Shown here: in pieces, positions 1-6,834 of the stretch
Position numbering within the stretch: the stretch's first letter is position 1
How the letters are laid out: each line of letters opens with the position of its first letter
From: Prevotellaceae bacterium UBA1743
GTDB taxonomy: Bacteria; Bacteroidota; Bacteroidia; Bacteroidales; Bacteroidaceae
Assembly: GCA_002314945.1 (NCBI GenBank)
Contig: DCHV01000064.1
Coordinates: 1-12,811 of the forward strand
DNA: 12,811 nt
Direction of reading: 5' to 3'
Position numbers and translations under genes: made by a program
Notes under the pieces: generated by a model
Told to the model about the DNA's origin: nothing
What the model saw: only the letters and a program-made list of their open reading frames with translations
Databases searched by the model: none

Positions 1-80
1 CAATCAGATAAAATCCCATACCCAAATCTGCGCCTTCGGCGAAAGGAAAAGGAAGTGGACAAATTTTGGAGCAGCGAGTG

Positions 81-105
81 CCAAAGAAAGCTTGCTTTCA
101 TTTGG
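81..105. repeat. Strong hairpin
   Basis: CCAAA at 81-85 pairs with TTTGG at 101-105, and GAAAG at 86-90 pairs with CTTTC at 95-99. A100 is bulged and CTTG (91-94) is the loop, giving about ten pairs. No T-run follows, so it is not an obvious intrinsic terminator on the + strand. A smaller hairpin, GTCG/CGAC at 105-117, directly abuts it, and CGCC-TTC-GGCG lies at 31-41. Function is not known; it belongs to the hairpin-rich upstream region. Confidence 0.55.
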
Positions 106-130
106 TCGAGTCGCGACAAAATAATTCGAA

Positions 131-178
131 GTCAAAATGTGGCTTCGCCATACAAAATTGCCTGCGGCATAAAAAATG
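131..178 (+). repeat. Left arm of large imperfect inverted repeat
   Basis: This arm matches the reverse complement of 268-314 along its whole length, with shared blocks GTCAAAATGTG, ATACAAAATTG and CATAAAAAATG. Between the blocks sit two mini-hairpins: TGGC-ttc-GCCA at 140-150 and TGCC-tgc-GGCA at 159-169. The similarity continues weakly outward (CAAAATAA near 117-124 against the complement of TTATTTTG at 321-328). The AT-rich blocks are conserved, while the hairpins differ in sequence but still pair. Confidence 0.7.
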
Positions 179-229
179 AGGGTGCAATCGTTGGTCAATT
201 GATTACAAGCGGACGGGCGTAGTCTTACT

Positions 230-249
230 CCCTTTCCTTCAGGAGAGGG
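230..249. repeat. Hairpin inside the inverted-repeat loop
   Basis: CCCTTTCC (230-237) pairs with GGAGAGGG (242-249) around a TTCA loop, giving eight pairs, one of them G-T. It lies between the two arms of the large inverted repeat (131-178 and 268-314). No T-tract follows on the + strand. In my recollection, similar pyrimidine/purine hairpins are scattered between genes in Bacteroidetes genomes, but this cannot be confirmed here. Confidence 0.5.
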
Positions 250-267
250 CAGGGGATAGTCAACCTA

Positions 268-314
268 CATTTTTTATGGCGTAAGCCAATTTTGTATGCG
301 TAGCACATTTTGAC
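268..314 (-). repeat. Right arm of large imperfect inverted repeat
   Basis: Its reverse complement aligns with 131-178. It contains mini-hairpins TGGC-gtaa-GCCA (277-288) and TGC-gta-GCA (297-305), at the places where the left arm has different but also self-complementary sequences. The arms are 89 nt apart and could fold into one long stem, or each may be a copy of a mobile intergenic repeat. Confidence 0.7.
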
Positions 315-370
315 TTTGTCTTATTTTGATCGAAAAAAAAACCTGAAAACTGTAGCGTACGTACTATTTA

Positions 371-411
371 TGGTCGCTATCGCTCAAAATCTAACTCAAA
401 ATCTCGACTGA
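371..411 (-). repeat. Repeat related to the right end of the window
   Basis: The reverse complement of this segment aligns with 12658-12713. Both contain TCAGT, two variable bases, AGATTTT, one variable base, AGTTAG, then ATTTT, and both end near CGACCA. The right copy has about 15 extra bases in the middle. The two copies lie in opposite orientation about 12.2 kb apart, on both sides of the gene block. Confidence 0.5.
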
Positions 412-526
412 AGAACTTGCGCAAATTGAGTAGGATTTTTGAATTTGGGCCGTTTTTACACCCATGTATTTCAAGTATTCAAGATAAAAAAAATTCATAA
501 CAAAGTAATTTTTCTCTTGTCTTGAT

Positions 527-557
527 ATTGTCGTATGAGAAAAAAGTGGTAATTTTG
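527..557 (+). promoter_or_regulatory. Bacteroidetes-type promoter for the operon
   Basis: TAATTTTG at 550-557 fits the Bacteroidetes -7 element TAnnTTTG exactly. ATTG at 527-530 lies 19 nt upstream and fits the -33 TTG element with the usual spacing of about 19-21 nt. Transcription would start near 562-565, giving a leader of under 20 nt before the ATG at 581. No other match of this quality was found in 1-580. This is probably the main promoter of the whole operon. Confidence 0.6.
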
Positions 558-580
558 CATCTTGTAAGTAAAGTCGATTA

Positions 581-1126
581 ATGATGCAGGATACTGAATA
601 CCTTTGGTTCGCTATGAAAGCTCCTTTCCAACGAGAGCTGAAGGCTAAGGAATGGCTTGAATCGAAACAGGTAAGATGTTTTGTTCCGACCCAGACCGTG
701 ATGTCTTTCGACGCATCTCACAAGCGTGTGGTGCAGACACGTCCTGTCATCAGCAATCTTGTGTTTGTCTATGCCACCCGCTCTCAGGTTCAGGATTGCA
801 AAACCCAGCTTCCCTATCTTCAGTATTATCCCAATCGGGTGCATTCTGGAAAGGGGGCTGTCACTGTTACCGTTTCTGAGATGGAACGTTTTATGTTGCT
901 GATGCAGCATTTTTCGGATCGCGCACTCTTCTTCAGTCCCGAAGAAGTGAATCTTGCCAAGGGTACGCCTGTCAGGATCCATGGTGGGTTGTGTGATGGA
1001 CAGACGGGAGTCCTGCTCAAGGTACGCGGAGGACGCAGCAAGCGTTTCGTGGTATCCGTATCCAATTTCCTCACTGCGGCTTTCATGGTCGAGTGTGAGT
1101 ATGTAGAAGAATTAAAGAGTAATTAA
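581..1126 (+). CDS. upxY: UpxY-family transcription antiterminator (NusG-like)
   Basis: This 181-residue protein is a specialised NusG paralogue. An N-terminal NGN domain (about residues 6-112: YLWFAMKAPFQRELKAKEWL, the FVPTQ segment, RPVISNLVFVYAT) is followed by a KOW-like region (about 126-155: KGTPVRIHGGLCDGQTGVLL). UpxY proteins in Bacteroides are each encoded as the first gene of a capsular polysaccharide operon and prevent early termination of that operon's transcript. The same position is seen here: first gene, right after a promoter, upstream of sugar-nucleotide and export genes. The protein begins with two methionines, so 584 is an alternative start. A UpxZ-type inhibitor gene, which follows upxY in B. 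fragilis loci, is absent. Instead a terminator-like hairpin follows directly. Family assignment is confident; the target within this operon is inferred. Confidence 0.92.
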   Translation: MMQDTEYLWFAMKAPFQRELKAKEWLESKQVRCFVPTQTVMSFDASHKRVVQTRPVISNLVFVYATRSQVQDCKTQLPYLQYYPNRVHSGKGAVTVTVSEMERFMLLMQHFSDRALFFSPEEVNLAKGTPVRIHGGLCDGQTGVLLKVRGGRSKRFVVSVSNFLTAAFMVECEYVEELKSN

Positions 1127-1138
1127 TGATAATATTAA

Positions 1139-1168
1139 CCACTATGTTTAGTGGCCTATTTTTCTTTT
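1139..1168 (+). terminator. Terminator-like hairpin between upxY and wbpA
   Basis: CCACTA (1139-1144) pairs with TAGTGG (1149-1154) around a TGTT loop, followed by the T-rich stretch 1157-1168, which has five and then four Ts in a row. The stem has only six pairs, so it would be a weak intrinsic terminator. It sits 13 nt after the upxY stop and about 75 nt before the next start, the longest gap inside the operon. With an antiterminator encoded just upstream, it is a plausible control point, but this is inferred. Confidence 0.5.
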
Positions 1169-1240
1169 GTGCTGATAAGAACCTGAAAATGAACTTGATG
1201 CAAATTTTCGGGGAACAAGAGGAATGTTTTGTGCGATAAT

Positions 1241-2554
1241 ATGATGAAAGAAAGCCTTTTACAACGGATTGTTGATCGTCAGATTACGGCAGGAGTTGTC
1301 GGATTGGGCTATGTGGGACTTCCTCTGGCTGTAGAGAAAGCCAAAGCTGGTTTCCGTACAATCGGTTTTGATGTGCAGAAGTCCAAGGTTGACCTTGTCA
1401 ATCAAGGACACAATTACATAGGCGATGTGGTGGATGATGATTTGCAGCAGCTTGTTCAGTCGGGCATGCTCTCAGCTACCAGTGACTTTAGTTTCATTCG
1501 TGATGTAGATTTCGTGGCAATTTGTGTGCCCACTCCTCTGGATGCACATCAGCAACCCGACATCAGTTATGTCCGTTCTTCCGCCGAGTCAATAGCCAAG
1601 TATCTACATCGTGGTATGATGGTGGTACTCGAATCCACCACCTATCCCGGAACTACCGAGGAACTCATCAAACCTATCTTGGAAACGAGTGGTCTGAAAT
1701 GTGGTGAGGATTTCTATCTCGGTTTTTCTCCCGAACGAGTGGATCCAGGGAATCTCATCTATAAGACGAAGAACACGCCCAAGGTGGTTGGTGCCATAGG
1801 TGATGATGCCCAGGAGGTGATAGCCGCCATGTACGAAGCTGTGTTGCAGAACAAGGTCTTCCGTGCTTCTTCACCAGCGGTGGCTGAGATGACCAAGATT
1901 CTGGAGAATACGTATCGCAATATCAATATTGGCCTTATCAACGAATTGGCAATCCTCTGCCATCGTATGGACATTGATCTGTGGGAAGTGATAGAGGCAG
2001 CCAAGACGAAGCCGTTTGGCTTCACTCCGTTCTATCCTGGTCCTGGTTTGGGTGGACATTGCATACCCTTGGATCCTTATTATCTTAGTTGGAAAGCTCG
2101 CGAGTACGGCTTCCACACCTCCATGATCGAGTCCTCCATGATGATAAACGATCGTATGCCAGAATATTGTGTGGAGCGTGCGGGTGCCATTCTCAATCGT
2201 TTTTGCAAATCGCTTCATGGAGCCAAGGTGCTTGTCTTAGGCGTATCCTACAAGCAGGATATTGACGACTATCGCGAGAGTCCAGCCCTGCGTGTGATTG
2301 ATTGTCTCAAGAAGAGTGGTGCAGATGTTCGTTTTTATGATCCGTATGTGCCCAAGTATCGTTGGCAGGGAGCATGGTACGAGGGTGAACCCTCTCTTAC
2401 GGCTTCCCTCCTTTCAGAGAGCGACCTCGTGATGGTTACGGCTGCACATACCACCGTTGACTACGACTTTGTACAAAAGCATTCCAAGTTCATCTTCGAC
2501 ACCAAGAATGTGATGAAGAATGTGTCCGATCGCAGTAATATAGAGAAATTGTGA
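1241..2554 (+). CDS. wbpA: UDP-N-acetyl-hexosamine 6-dehydrogenase, WbpA type
   Basis: The product (437 residues from the ATG at 1241) matches the nucleotide-sugar dehydrogenase family in length and motifs. It has the NAD-binding VVGLGYVGLPLA near residues 19-30, ESTTYPGTTE near 131, GFSPERVDPGN near 161-171, the central EMTKILENTYRNINIGLINE, and the catalytic-cysteine motif GPGLGGHCIP with Cys at about 274. These features are closest, from memory, to Pseudomonas WbpA, which oxidises UDP-GlcNAc to UDP-GlcNAc uronic acid with NAD; a UDP-ManNAc or other UDP-HexNAc substrate cannot be ruled out. It acts in the cytoplasm. A TTG at 1229 would add four residues, but the ATG pair at 1241/1244 is the more likely start. 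The stop overlaps the next start by one base. The WbpD-like acetyltransferase at 6835 fits the same pathway. Confidence 0.9.
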   Translation: MMKESLLQRIVDRQITAGVVGLGYVGLPLAVEKAKAGFRTIGFDVQKSKVDLVNQGHNYIGDVVDDDLQQLVQSGMLSATSDFSFIRDVDFVAICVPTPLDAHQQPDISYVRSSAESIAKYLHRGMMVVLESTTYPGTTEELIKPILETSGLKCGEDFYLGFSPERVDPGNLIYKTKNTPKVVGAIGDDAQEVIAAMYEAVLQNKVFRASSPAVAEMTKILENTYRNINIGLINELAILCHRMDIDLWEVIEAAKTKPFGFTPFYPGPGLGGHCIPLDPYYLSWKAREYGFHTSMIESSMMINDRMPEYCVERAGAILNRFCKSLHGAKVLVLGVSYKQDIDDYRESPALRVIDCLKKSGADVRFYDPYVPKYRWQGAWYEGEPSLTASLLSESDLVMVTAAHTTVDYDFVQKHSKFIFDTKNVMKNVSDRSNIEKL

Positions 2555-3342
2555 TGTTTCGAAAACTGATATTGACCTTTTGGGGTTGTGTTTTGTTCTC
2601 CCTTCCCCTGAGTGCCCAGTTCATATACGGCACCTCGGGTTCCTTACGTATGCCTACAGCCGACATGAACCCCATGGGTACCATTATGTTGGGTGCCAAT
2701 CATCTCGATTGGCAGGCATCTCAACCGCGTCGCCCCGGATATGACACCGACAGTTACTATCTCAATGCCACGTTGTTTCCTTGGCTTGAGGTAGGCTATT
2801 ACATGATGCTTCGTTCCGAGACATTCAAGCACATGAGTCATTATGTGAGTCAGGACCGTTCGTTTCATGCCAAGTTACGTCTGTGTCCCGAAGGTTATCA
2901 TTGGTCATGGATGCCTCAGATTGTTTTTGGTGCCAACGACCCGTTGACGCATCTCAAGTCCAATGATGAGATATCCGTTTCAGGCCAGGGTGGCAACAAT
3001 CACCTGACACGTTTCTATCTGGCATTTACCAAGCATTTCTCATGGCAAAATGTGGCCACTATCGGTACCCATTTGTCGGTCATCAAATATGCAGAGAAGG
3101 CACCCGAGGCGAATTATGTTCGTCCAGCGGCTGGTGCGAATTTCCGTTTCGCCACGCCAGGTGAGAATTTTGCGCAAAAAGCAATCAACGGTCTTGATAT
3201 CATGGCTGAGTATGATGCGCGTAGTGTGAATATAGGTGCCAGTTATGCTCTTTTCAAGGAACATTTCTGGTTTTTTGCAGAGTTGAACCGTTGTCAGTAT
3301 CCGTCATTTGGCCTCCAGTTTAGGATTAGGGCCTACAAATAG
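2554..3342 (+). CDS. YjbH/GfcD-like outer-membrane protein, N-terminal half
   Basis: This is a 262-residue exported protein. A signal peptide at residues 1 to about 20 (hydrophobic core LILTFWGCVLFSLPL, then SAQ) precedes FIYGTSGSLRMPTADMNPMG, which resembles the start of the first beta-barrel of YjbH/GfcD exopolysaccharide-export proteins (glycine, then leucine, then MPTA). The rest alternates hydrophobic and aromatic residues in strand-like stretches and ends FGLQFRIRAYK, typical of an outer-membrane barrel. Full YjbH-type proteins are about 700 residues, so this is only the first half; the next gene appears to carry the remainder. The ATG at 2554 overlaps the wbpA stop as TGATG; a GTG at 2551 is an alternative. 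Its likely job is moving or anchoring polysaccharide at the outer membrane, which is inferred from the family. Confidence 0.72.
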   Translation: MFRKLILTFWGCVLFSLPLSAQFIYGTSGSLRMPTADMNPMGTIMLGANHLDWQASQPRRPGYDTDSYYLNATLFPWLEVGYYMMLRSETFKHMSHYVSQDRSFHAKLRLCPEGYHWSWMPQIVFGANDPLTHLKSNDEISVSGQGGNNHLTRFYLAFTKHFSWQNVATIGTHLSVIKYAEKAPEANYVRPAAGANFRFATPGENFAQKAINGLDIMAEYDARSVNIGASYALFKEHFWFFAELNRCQYPSFGLQFRIRAYK

Positions 3343-3354
3343 AGCATACGTATT

Positions 3355-4551
3355 ATGAAGAGAATCCTTATATATATAATAATGTGTACGCTCTCACTTC
3401 CTATGTGGTGTCAGCGTACCCAGGACGTGATAGACCAATTGGTCAGTCTTGGCTTCGAGAATGTTCGTTGTGTCCAGGATGGTTCGGATTGGATTGTTAC
3501 GGTAGAGAACAGTGCTTACAAGGTTCAGAGTCAGGGTGCTAACAAGGCCGTCAATTGTCTTCTTTCGGCAGGTTTGTCACGCCAAGGCTCGTGTCGCCTT
3601 ATTCTCACTCATCAGAATGTCCCCCAACTGACGCTCACCTTGCCTCAGGGTACTACGCTTCCAGAGGAATGTCAGGTGCGCTATGGGGTGGACGACAGTT
3701 GGTCTAAGGTGAAGGGTCAGTCAAAGGAGAATACTTCTCTGTTCAAGGTTGACTTGCGTGTCTATCCTCAGCTGTATCTCAAGAACTACTTCTTCAATGG
3801 TCGCGTGTATGACTCCATGTTCGAACTCAGCCCCGCTTTGGAGGCTCAGTTGTGGCCTGGAGCAAAGTTTACGGCTCAGGTAGTCTTCCCTCTATGGGCA
3901 CAGGGCTACGATGGATATGTGACAACCATCCGACCTGGTTACCTCACTCTTGAGCAGAAGTTCCTTTTGCCGTTCAATATTCAGGGTGCCGCAACGGTGG
4001 GTAATTTTGACAACCAGTGCTATGGTGGTGATCTGGATTTGATGTACCCGTTCCGCAACCAGCATTGGACACTCAATGGTCGCGTTGGTGTGGTCGGCAT
4101 TGGTAATTTCTATGGATTTAAGAACTTCTATTACAATGGAGAAACGCATGTGTATTGGAGCGTAGGCCCCGACTACTATTGGCGCAAGTACAATACCCAG
4201 TTCCGTTTGCGTGCCGAGCAGTATCTCCTCAACGAGATAGGTGTCAAGTTCGAAGCCATCCGTCATTTCCGTTATCTTTCCGTCGGTTTCTATGCCGAGA
4301 AGTGTAACAAGGCTGATTTCAACGGAGGTTTCAAGTTTATCGCTGTCTTGCCCAGTTTCCGCCAGAAGCGCCATGGCTATTGGCCTCGTGTTGATATGGC
4401 CCAGAGTGCAGGCCTCAATTTCAATATGGGTGGTATGGAAGTTTCCTATTATTATCGTCATCCGTATGTCACGGCTGATGACAATATACAGAAACGCAAC
4501 CAGTTCAATCCTTTCTTTGTCCAGAGTGGTTTAAATGAAATAAAAAAGTAA
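3355..4551 (+). CDS. YjbH/GfcD-like outer-membrane protein, C-terminal half
   Basis: This is a 398-residue exported protein with a signal peptide over about residues 1-19 (MKRILIYIIMCTLSLPMWC). The cysteine there is not in a good lipobox, since P-M-W precedes it, so lipidation is unlikely. Residues 22-60 (VIDQLVSLGFENVRCVQDGS, then VENSAYK) resemble the small alpha/beta segment that in YjbH proteins follows the first barrel (a GFENV-type motif, then an EN-Y motif). The second half is rich in aromatic beta-strands (for example YYWRKYNTQFRLRAEQYLL and FNMGGMEVSYYYRHPY), as in the second YjbH barrel. With the preceding gene, 12 nt away, it adds up to about 660 residues, near one full YjbH. Each half has its own signal peptide, so this is a true two-gene arrangement, not a sequencing frameshift. 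Confidence 0.68.
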   Translation: MKRILIYIIMCTLSLPMWCQRTQDVIDQLVSLGFENVRCVQDGSDWIVTVENSAYKVQSQGANKAVNCLLSAGLSRQGSCRLILTHQNVPQLTLTLPQGTTLPEECQVRYGVDDSWSKVKGQSKENTSLFKVDLRVYPQLYLKNYFFNGRVYDSMFELSPALEAQLWPGAKFTAQVVFPLWAQGYDGYVTTIRPGYLTLEQKFLLPFNIQGAATVGNFDNQCYGGDLDLMYPFRNQHWTLNGRVGVVGIGNFYGFKNFYYNGETHVYWSVGPDYYWRKYNTQFRLRAEQYLLNEIGVKFEAIRHFRYLSVGFYAEKCNKADFNGGFKFIAVLPSFRQKRHGYWPRVDMAQSAGLNFNMGGMEVSYYYRHPYVTADDNIQKRNQFNPFFVQSGLNEIKK

Positions 4552-4573
4552 CAATTTAATAATCTTCATCATA

Positions 4574-5593
4574 ATGAAAACAAAACGTTTATGGGGTAGT
4601 GTATGGAGTATGCTACTTGTAGCATCTCTTACGTTGAGTAGTTGTACGAAGGAAGTCTTTACGATTGATCCTTACCATTACGAGTACGTGATTCACAACT
4701 ACAACGATGCGAAGTGTATTGTTGCCATCAATCTAATTGATGTCAATACAGGGGCTGAGGTTATCGGTACTATTGTTTCCTCCGAGGGAACAGTGAAGGC
4801 CAACGAGACCGTCAATTTCGTAGGTGACAATGGCGAGATAATCAAGGCCAGAAGTACGATAACATTCTCTGGTGAGGGCGACAGTTCCCTCCGTGGGCGC
4901 ACGATAATACTCACCATCACGGCCGATGGTTATTATCCGCAGATTATCGAAGTGGAAATTCCCGATACAGACAAGGGGCATACCGTATATGTTCCTGTCA
5001 ACCTCCACATGCAGCCTGTCACAGGTGGCTATATCGAATTGATTCCCGATTCGATGAAACAAAAAGAATTTAACCTCATACATGAGGAATATACCGATAC
5101 AAGTACTACTCATAGAATTCTCACTTTCACTCCTGGTGCAGATAACCTGTTGAGCGTCCCCACCGAGAATGGTACGAAGTTGGATTCTATCGTGGTGGTT
5201 GAAGACTGTCTGGATACGATCAACGTCGTTCGTGGTGATATGAATGTCACAGGTTCCATCATTGCATGTCAAGATGCACAAGCACCTGATTCTGTCTTGG
5301 AAATGGCAAAGGAAAAGTTCCGTGAGTATATACTCAGTATGTCTGAATATCAGGATGGTAACATTATTGTGGATACCTATTTGGATAATGACGTAGATAA
5401 GGTGACTGCCGAATTGCAGACGCGTTATCGTCATCAGGTTTCTTATCTCGAGACCGAGGTGGTTACAAGTGATGGGCAAGTATGGCGTTTCCGTATTCCC
5501 AATGTGTATATGACAGATGTCATCAGTAATGAGGTTTCTATTAGAGTCGAAACCGAACGACCGCAACACAATGGAGGAAATATAGGTAAATAA
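4574..5593 (+). CDS. Uncharacterised lipoprotein
   Basis: This is a 339-residue lipoprotein. The N-terminus is basic (MKTKR), then hydrophobic, and ends in the lipobox LSSC with the lipidated cysteine at residue 24. The residues after it (TKEV) do not form a clear acidic surface-export signal, so whether it faces the periplasm or the outside is open. Residues about 45-150 look like a beta-rich module (INLIDVNTGAEVIGTIVSSE, later ADGYYPQIIEVEIPD), similar in style to carboxypeptidase-regulatory or PEGA-like folds. The C-terminal part is mixed alpha/beta and contains EMAKEKFREYILSMSEYQ. It may belong to one of the Bacteroidetes DUF families such as DUF3869, but I am not sure of that. It lies between the YjbH-like pair and the OmpA gene, so it probably belongs to an envelope complex for this polysaccharide. 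Confidence 0.75.
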   Translation: MKTKRLWGSVWSMLLVASLTLSSCTKEVFTIDPYHYEYVIHNYNDAKCIVAINLIDVNTGAEVIGTIVSSEGTVKANETVNFVGDNGEIIKARSTITFSGEGDSSLRGRTIILTITADGYYPQIIEVEIPDTDKGHTVYVPVNLHMQPVTGGYIELIPDSMKQKEFNLIHEEYTDTSTTHRILTFTPGADNLLSVPTENGTKLDSIVVVEDCLDTINVVRGDMNVTGSIIACQDAQAPDSVLEMAKEKFREYILSMSEYQDGNIIVDTYLDNDVDKVTAELQTRYRHQVSYLETEVVTSDGQVWRFRIPNVYMTDVISNEVSIRVETERPQHNGGNIGK

Positions 5594-5614
5594 AGAATAA
5601 GAAGTAATCAAGAT

Positions 5615-6832
5615 ATGAAAAAAATGTTTTTAACATGCCTTGCGTGCATGATTTCAGTAGTAGCCGTACAAGCTGAGGAGTGCTGTCTCAAGAAGGAGAA
5701 GTTCCACGGACAGTATTATGTAGGTGCCAATGTAGGTGTGAATAGTGTGTTGAACGATGGTTTCAATAAACCTAATTTAAATTTCAACGTGCAGTTTGGC
5801 AAGGAGTTTACGCCCATCTTTGGTGCTCGACTCAATGCTGGTGGTCTCTGGCAGAGCCTCGGTCGTCAGGAGACAGGTTATGAGAATGATAGAAAGTTGT
5901 ATGGAGAATTTGATCTCGATGCTACCGTCAATCTGTTCAGCCTTTTCGGTAATAAGAATTACAAGCGTCCCTTCAATCTCTATCTCTTTGTAGGTCCCAC
6001 TTTCTATCTATCCAAGGCAGTCAATATGCATGTCGGATATAGTGATGTAGTGACGAAAGAGACTCCCATTATATCTATTGATGAGAATGGAAACACCTAT
6101 AATGAAGGAACTCTGCATACAGAAGATGCGGATGCCGTTCTTTCATTCCCTGAAGGTAAGATGAAGACCCGTGTGGGTGCATCCGTTGGTTTGGGCGCAT
6201 CATACAAGTTCAATAAGCATTGGGGTATGAATCTCGAGGCTCGCTATAGTGTGGCTCCTTCCATTTTCGGTTTCGGAAGCGATTGTCGCTATTCCGAAGG
6301 AGTGGGTCGTGTCAATCTTGGTGTAACATACGCCTTCGGTGGCAAGAAGGAGGATGACAAGCCTTGCGACTACATGCTTCGTACACAGTCTCAACTTCGC
6401 GATGCCTTGTCCGAGGTGGACGACCTCAAGGGTCAGTTGGCAGAGGCTAATGCCAAGTCCAAGGAAGTCGAGAAGGTTGTTGAGTACAAGATTGATAACA
6501 AGGGTATGTTCCCCTTCACCATCTTGTTCAAGTTGGATGACACCAAGGTCCTCAAGTCTCAAAAGGTTAACCTCACTGTCCTGACCGACTTCATGAAGAA
6601 GAATCCTGACCAGAAGTACATCATCACGGGTTATGCTGATGTTCAGACCGCTACTCCCAATTACAACCAGAAGTTGTCCGAGAAGCGTGCTCAGAGCGTG
6701 CTCAAGGTACTTACCGAGGAATATGGTATTCCTGCTTCACGTCTGCAGACACAGGCTAAGGGTGGTGTGGATGTTATGTACTTCAATGATAACAAGCTTA
6801 GTCGCTGCGTAATCATTACGATAGCCGAGTAA
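5615..6832 (+). CDS. OmpA-family outer-membrane protein
   Basis: This 405-residue protein has three parts. A signal peptide (residues 1-20, ending VQA) is followed by an N-terminal barrel (about 30-243: GQYYVGANVGVNS through VNLGVTYAFGG). Next is a short charged helical linker, probably coiled coil (about 254-290: LRDALSEVDDLKGQLAEANA). The C-terminal OmpA domain (about 298-403) holds GYADVQTATPNYNQKLSEKR. Asp342 and Arg358 correspond to the pair that binds diaminopimelate in OmpA, so peptidoglycan anchoring looks intact. CNxxG-type calcium repeats are absent. The gene starts 21 nt after the lipoprotein and stops 2 nt before the acetyltransferase, so it is firmly inside the operon. Its place in a glycan locus suggests it holds the export or assembly machinery to the cell wall, which is an inference. 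Confidence 0.88.
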   Translation: MKKMFLTCLACMISVVAVQAEECCLKKEKFHGQYYVGANVGVNSVLNDGFNKPNLNFNVQFGKEFTPIFGARLNAGGLWQSLGRQETGYENDRKLYGEFDLDATVNLFSLFGNKNYKRPFNLYLFVGPTFYLSKAVNMHVGYSDVVTKETPIISIDENGNTYNEGTLHTEDADAVLSFPEGKMKTRVGASVGLGASYKFNKHWGMNLEARYSVAPSIFGFGSDCRYSEGVGRVNLGVTYAFGGKKEDDKPCDYMLRTQSQLRDALSEVDDLKGQLAEANAKSKEVEKVVEYKIDNKGMFPFTILFKLDDTKVLKSQKVNLTVLTDFMKKNPDQKYIITGYADVQTATPNYNQKLSEKRAQSVLKVLTEEYGIPASRLQTQAKGGVDVMYFNDNKLSRCVIITIAE

Positions 6833-6834
6833 GT

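Larger units (their letters stand above)
1..580. other. Non-coding upstream region with many small hairpins
   Basis: No convincing gene lies in these 580 bases. The only long frame here, on the minus strand at 4-198, runs through hairpin repeats and reads like translated non-coding DNA. The region holds short hairpins (31-41, 81-105, 105-117, 230-249), a large imperfect inverted repeat (131-178 with 268-314), a 10-nt direct repeat CTCAAAATCT at 383-392 and 395-404, a segment related to the far end of the window (371-411), and a promoter just before the first gene (527-557). It looks like the boundary of the polysaccharide operon. Confidence 0.7.

Noticed and set aside
4..198. Minus-strand open frame of 64 codons
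   Set aside because: It runs through the hairpins and inverted-repeat arm, has no recognisable domain, and the region looks non-coding.
131..314. Invertible promoter segment like those of Bacteroides fragilis capsule loci
   Set aside because: The arms are imperfect and longer than typical, the enclosed 89 nt has no TAnnTTTG box on either strand, and the promoter at 527-557 lies outside it. No recombinase gene is present.
131..314. CRISPR array
   Set aside because: The repeated blocks are two inverted arms, not regularly spaced direct repeats, and no cas genes are present.
3355..3420. Lipoprotein signal on the second YjbH-like protein
   Set aside because: A cysteine follows the hydrophobic stretch, but the preceding P-M-W does not fit a lipobox.
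3892..4461. Minus-strand frame of 189 codons
   Set aside because: It is antisense to the YjbH-like C-terminal half and has no recognisable motif.
4733..5611. Long minus-strand frame of 292 codons
   Set aside because: It lies opposite a clear lipoprotein gene with signal peptide and lipobox, and its own translation shows no domain; it is a shadow of codon bias.
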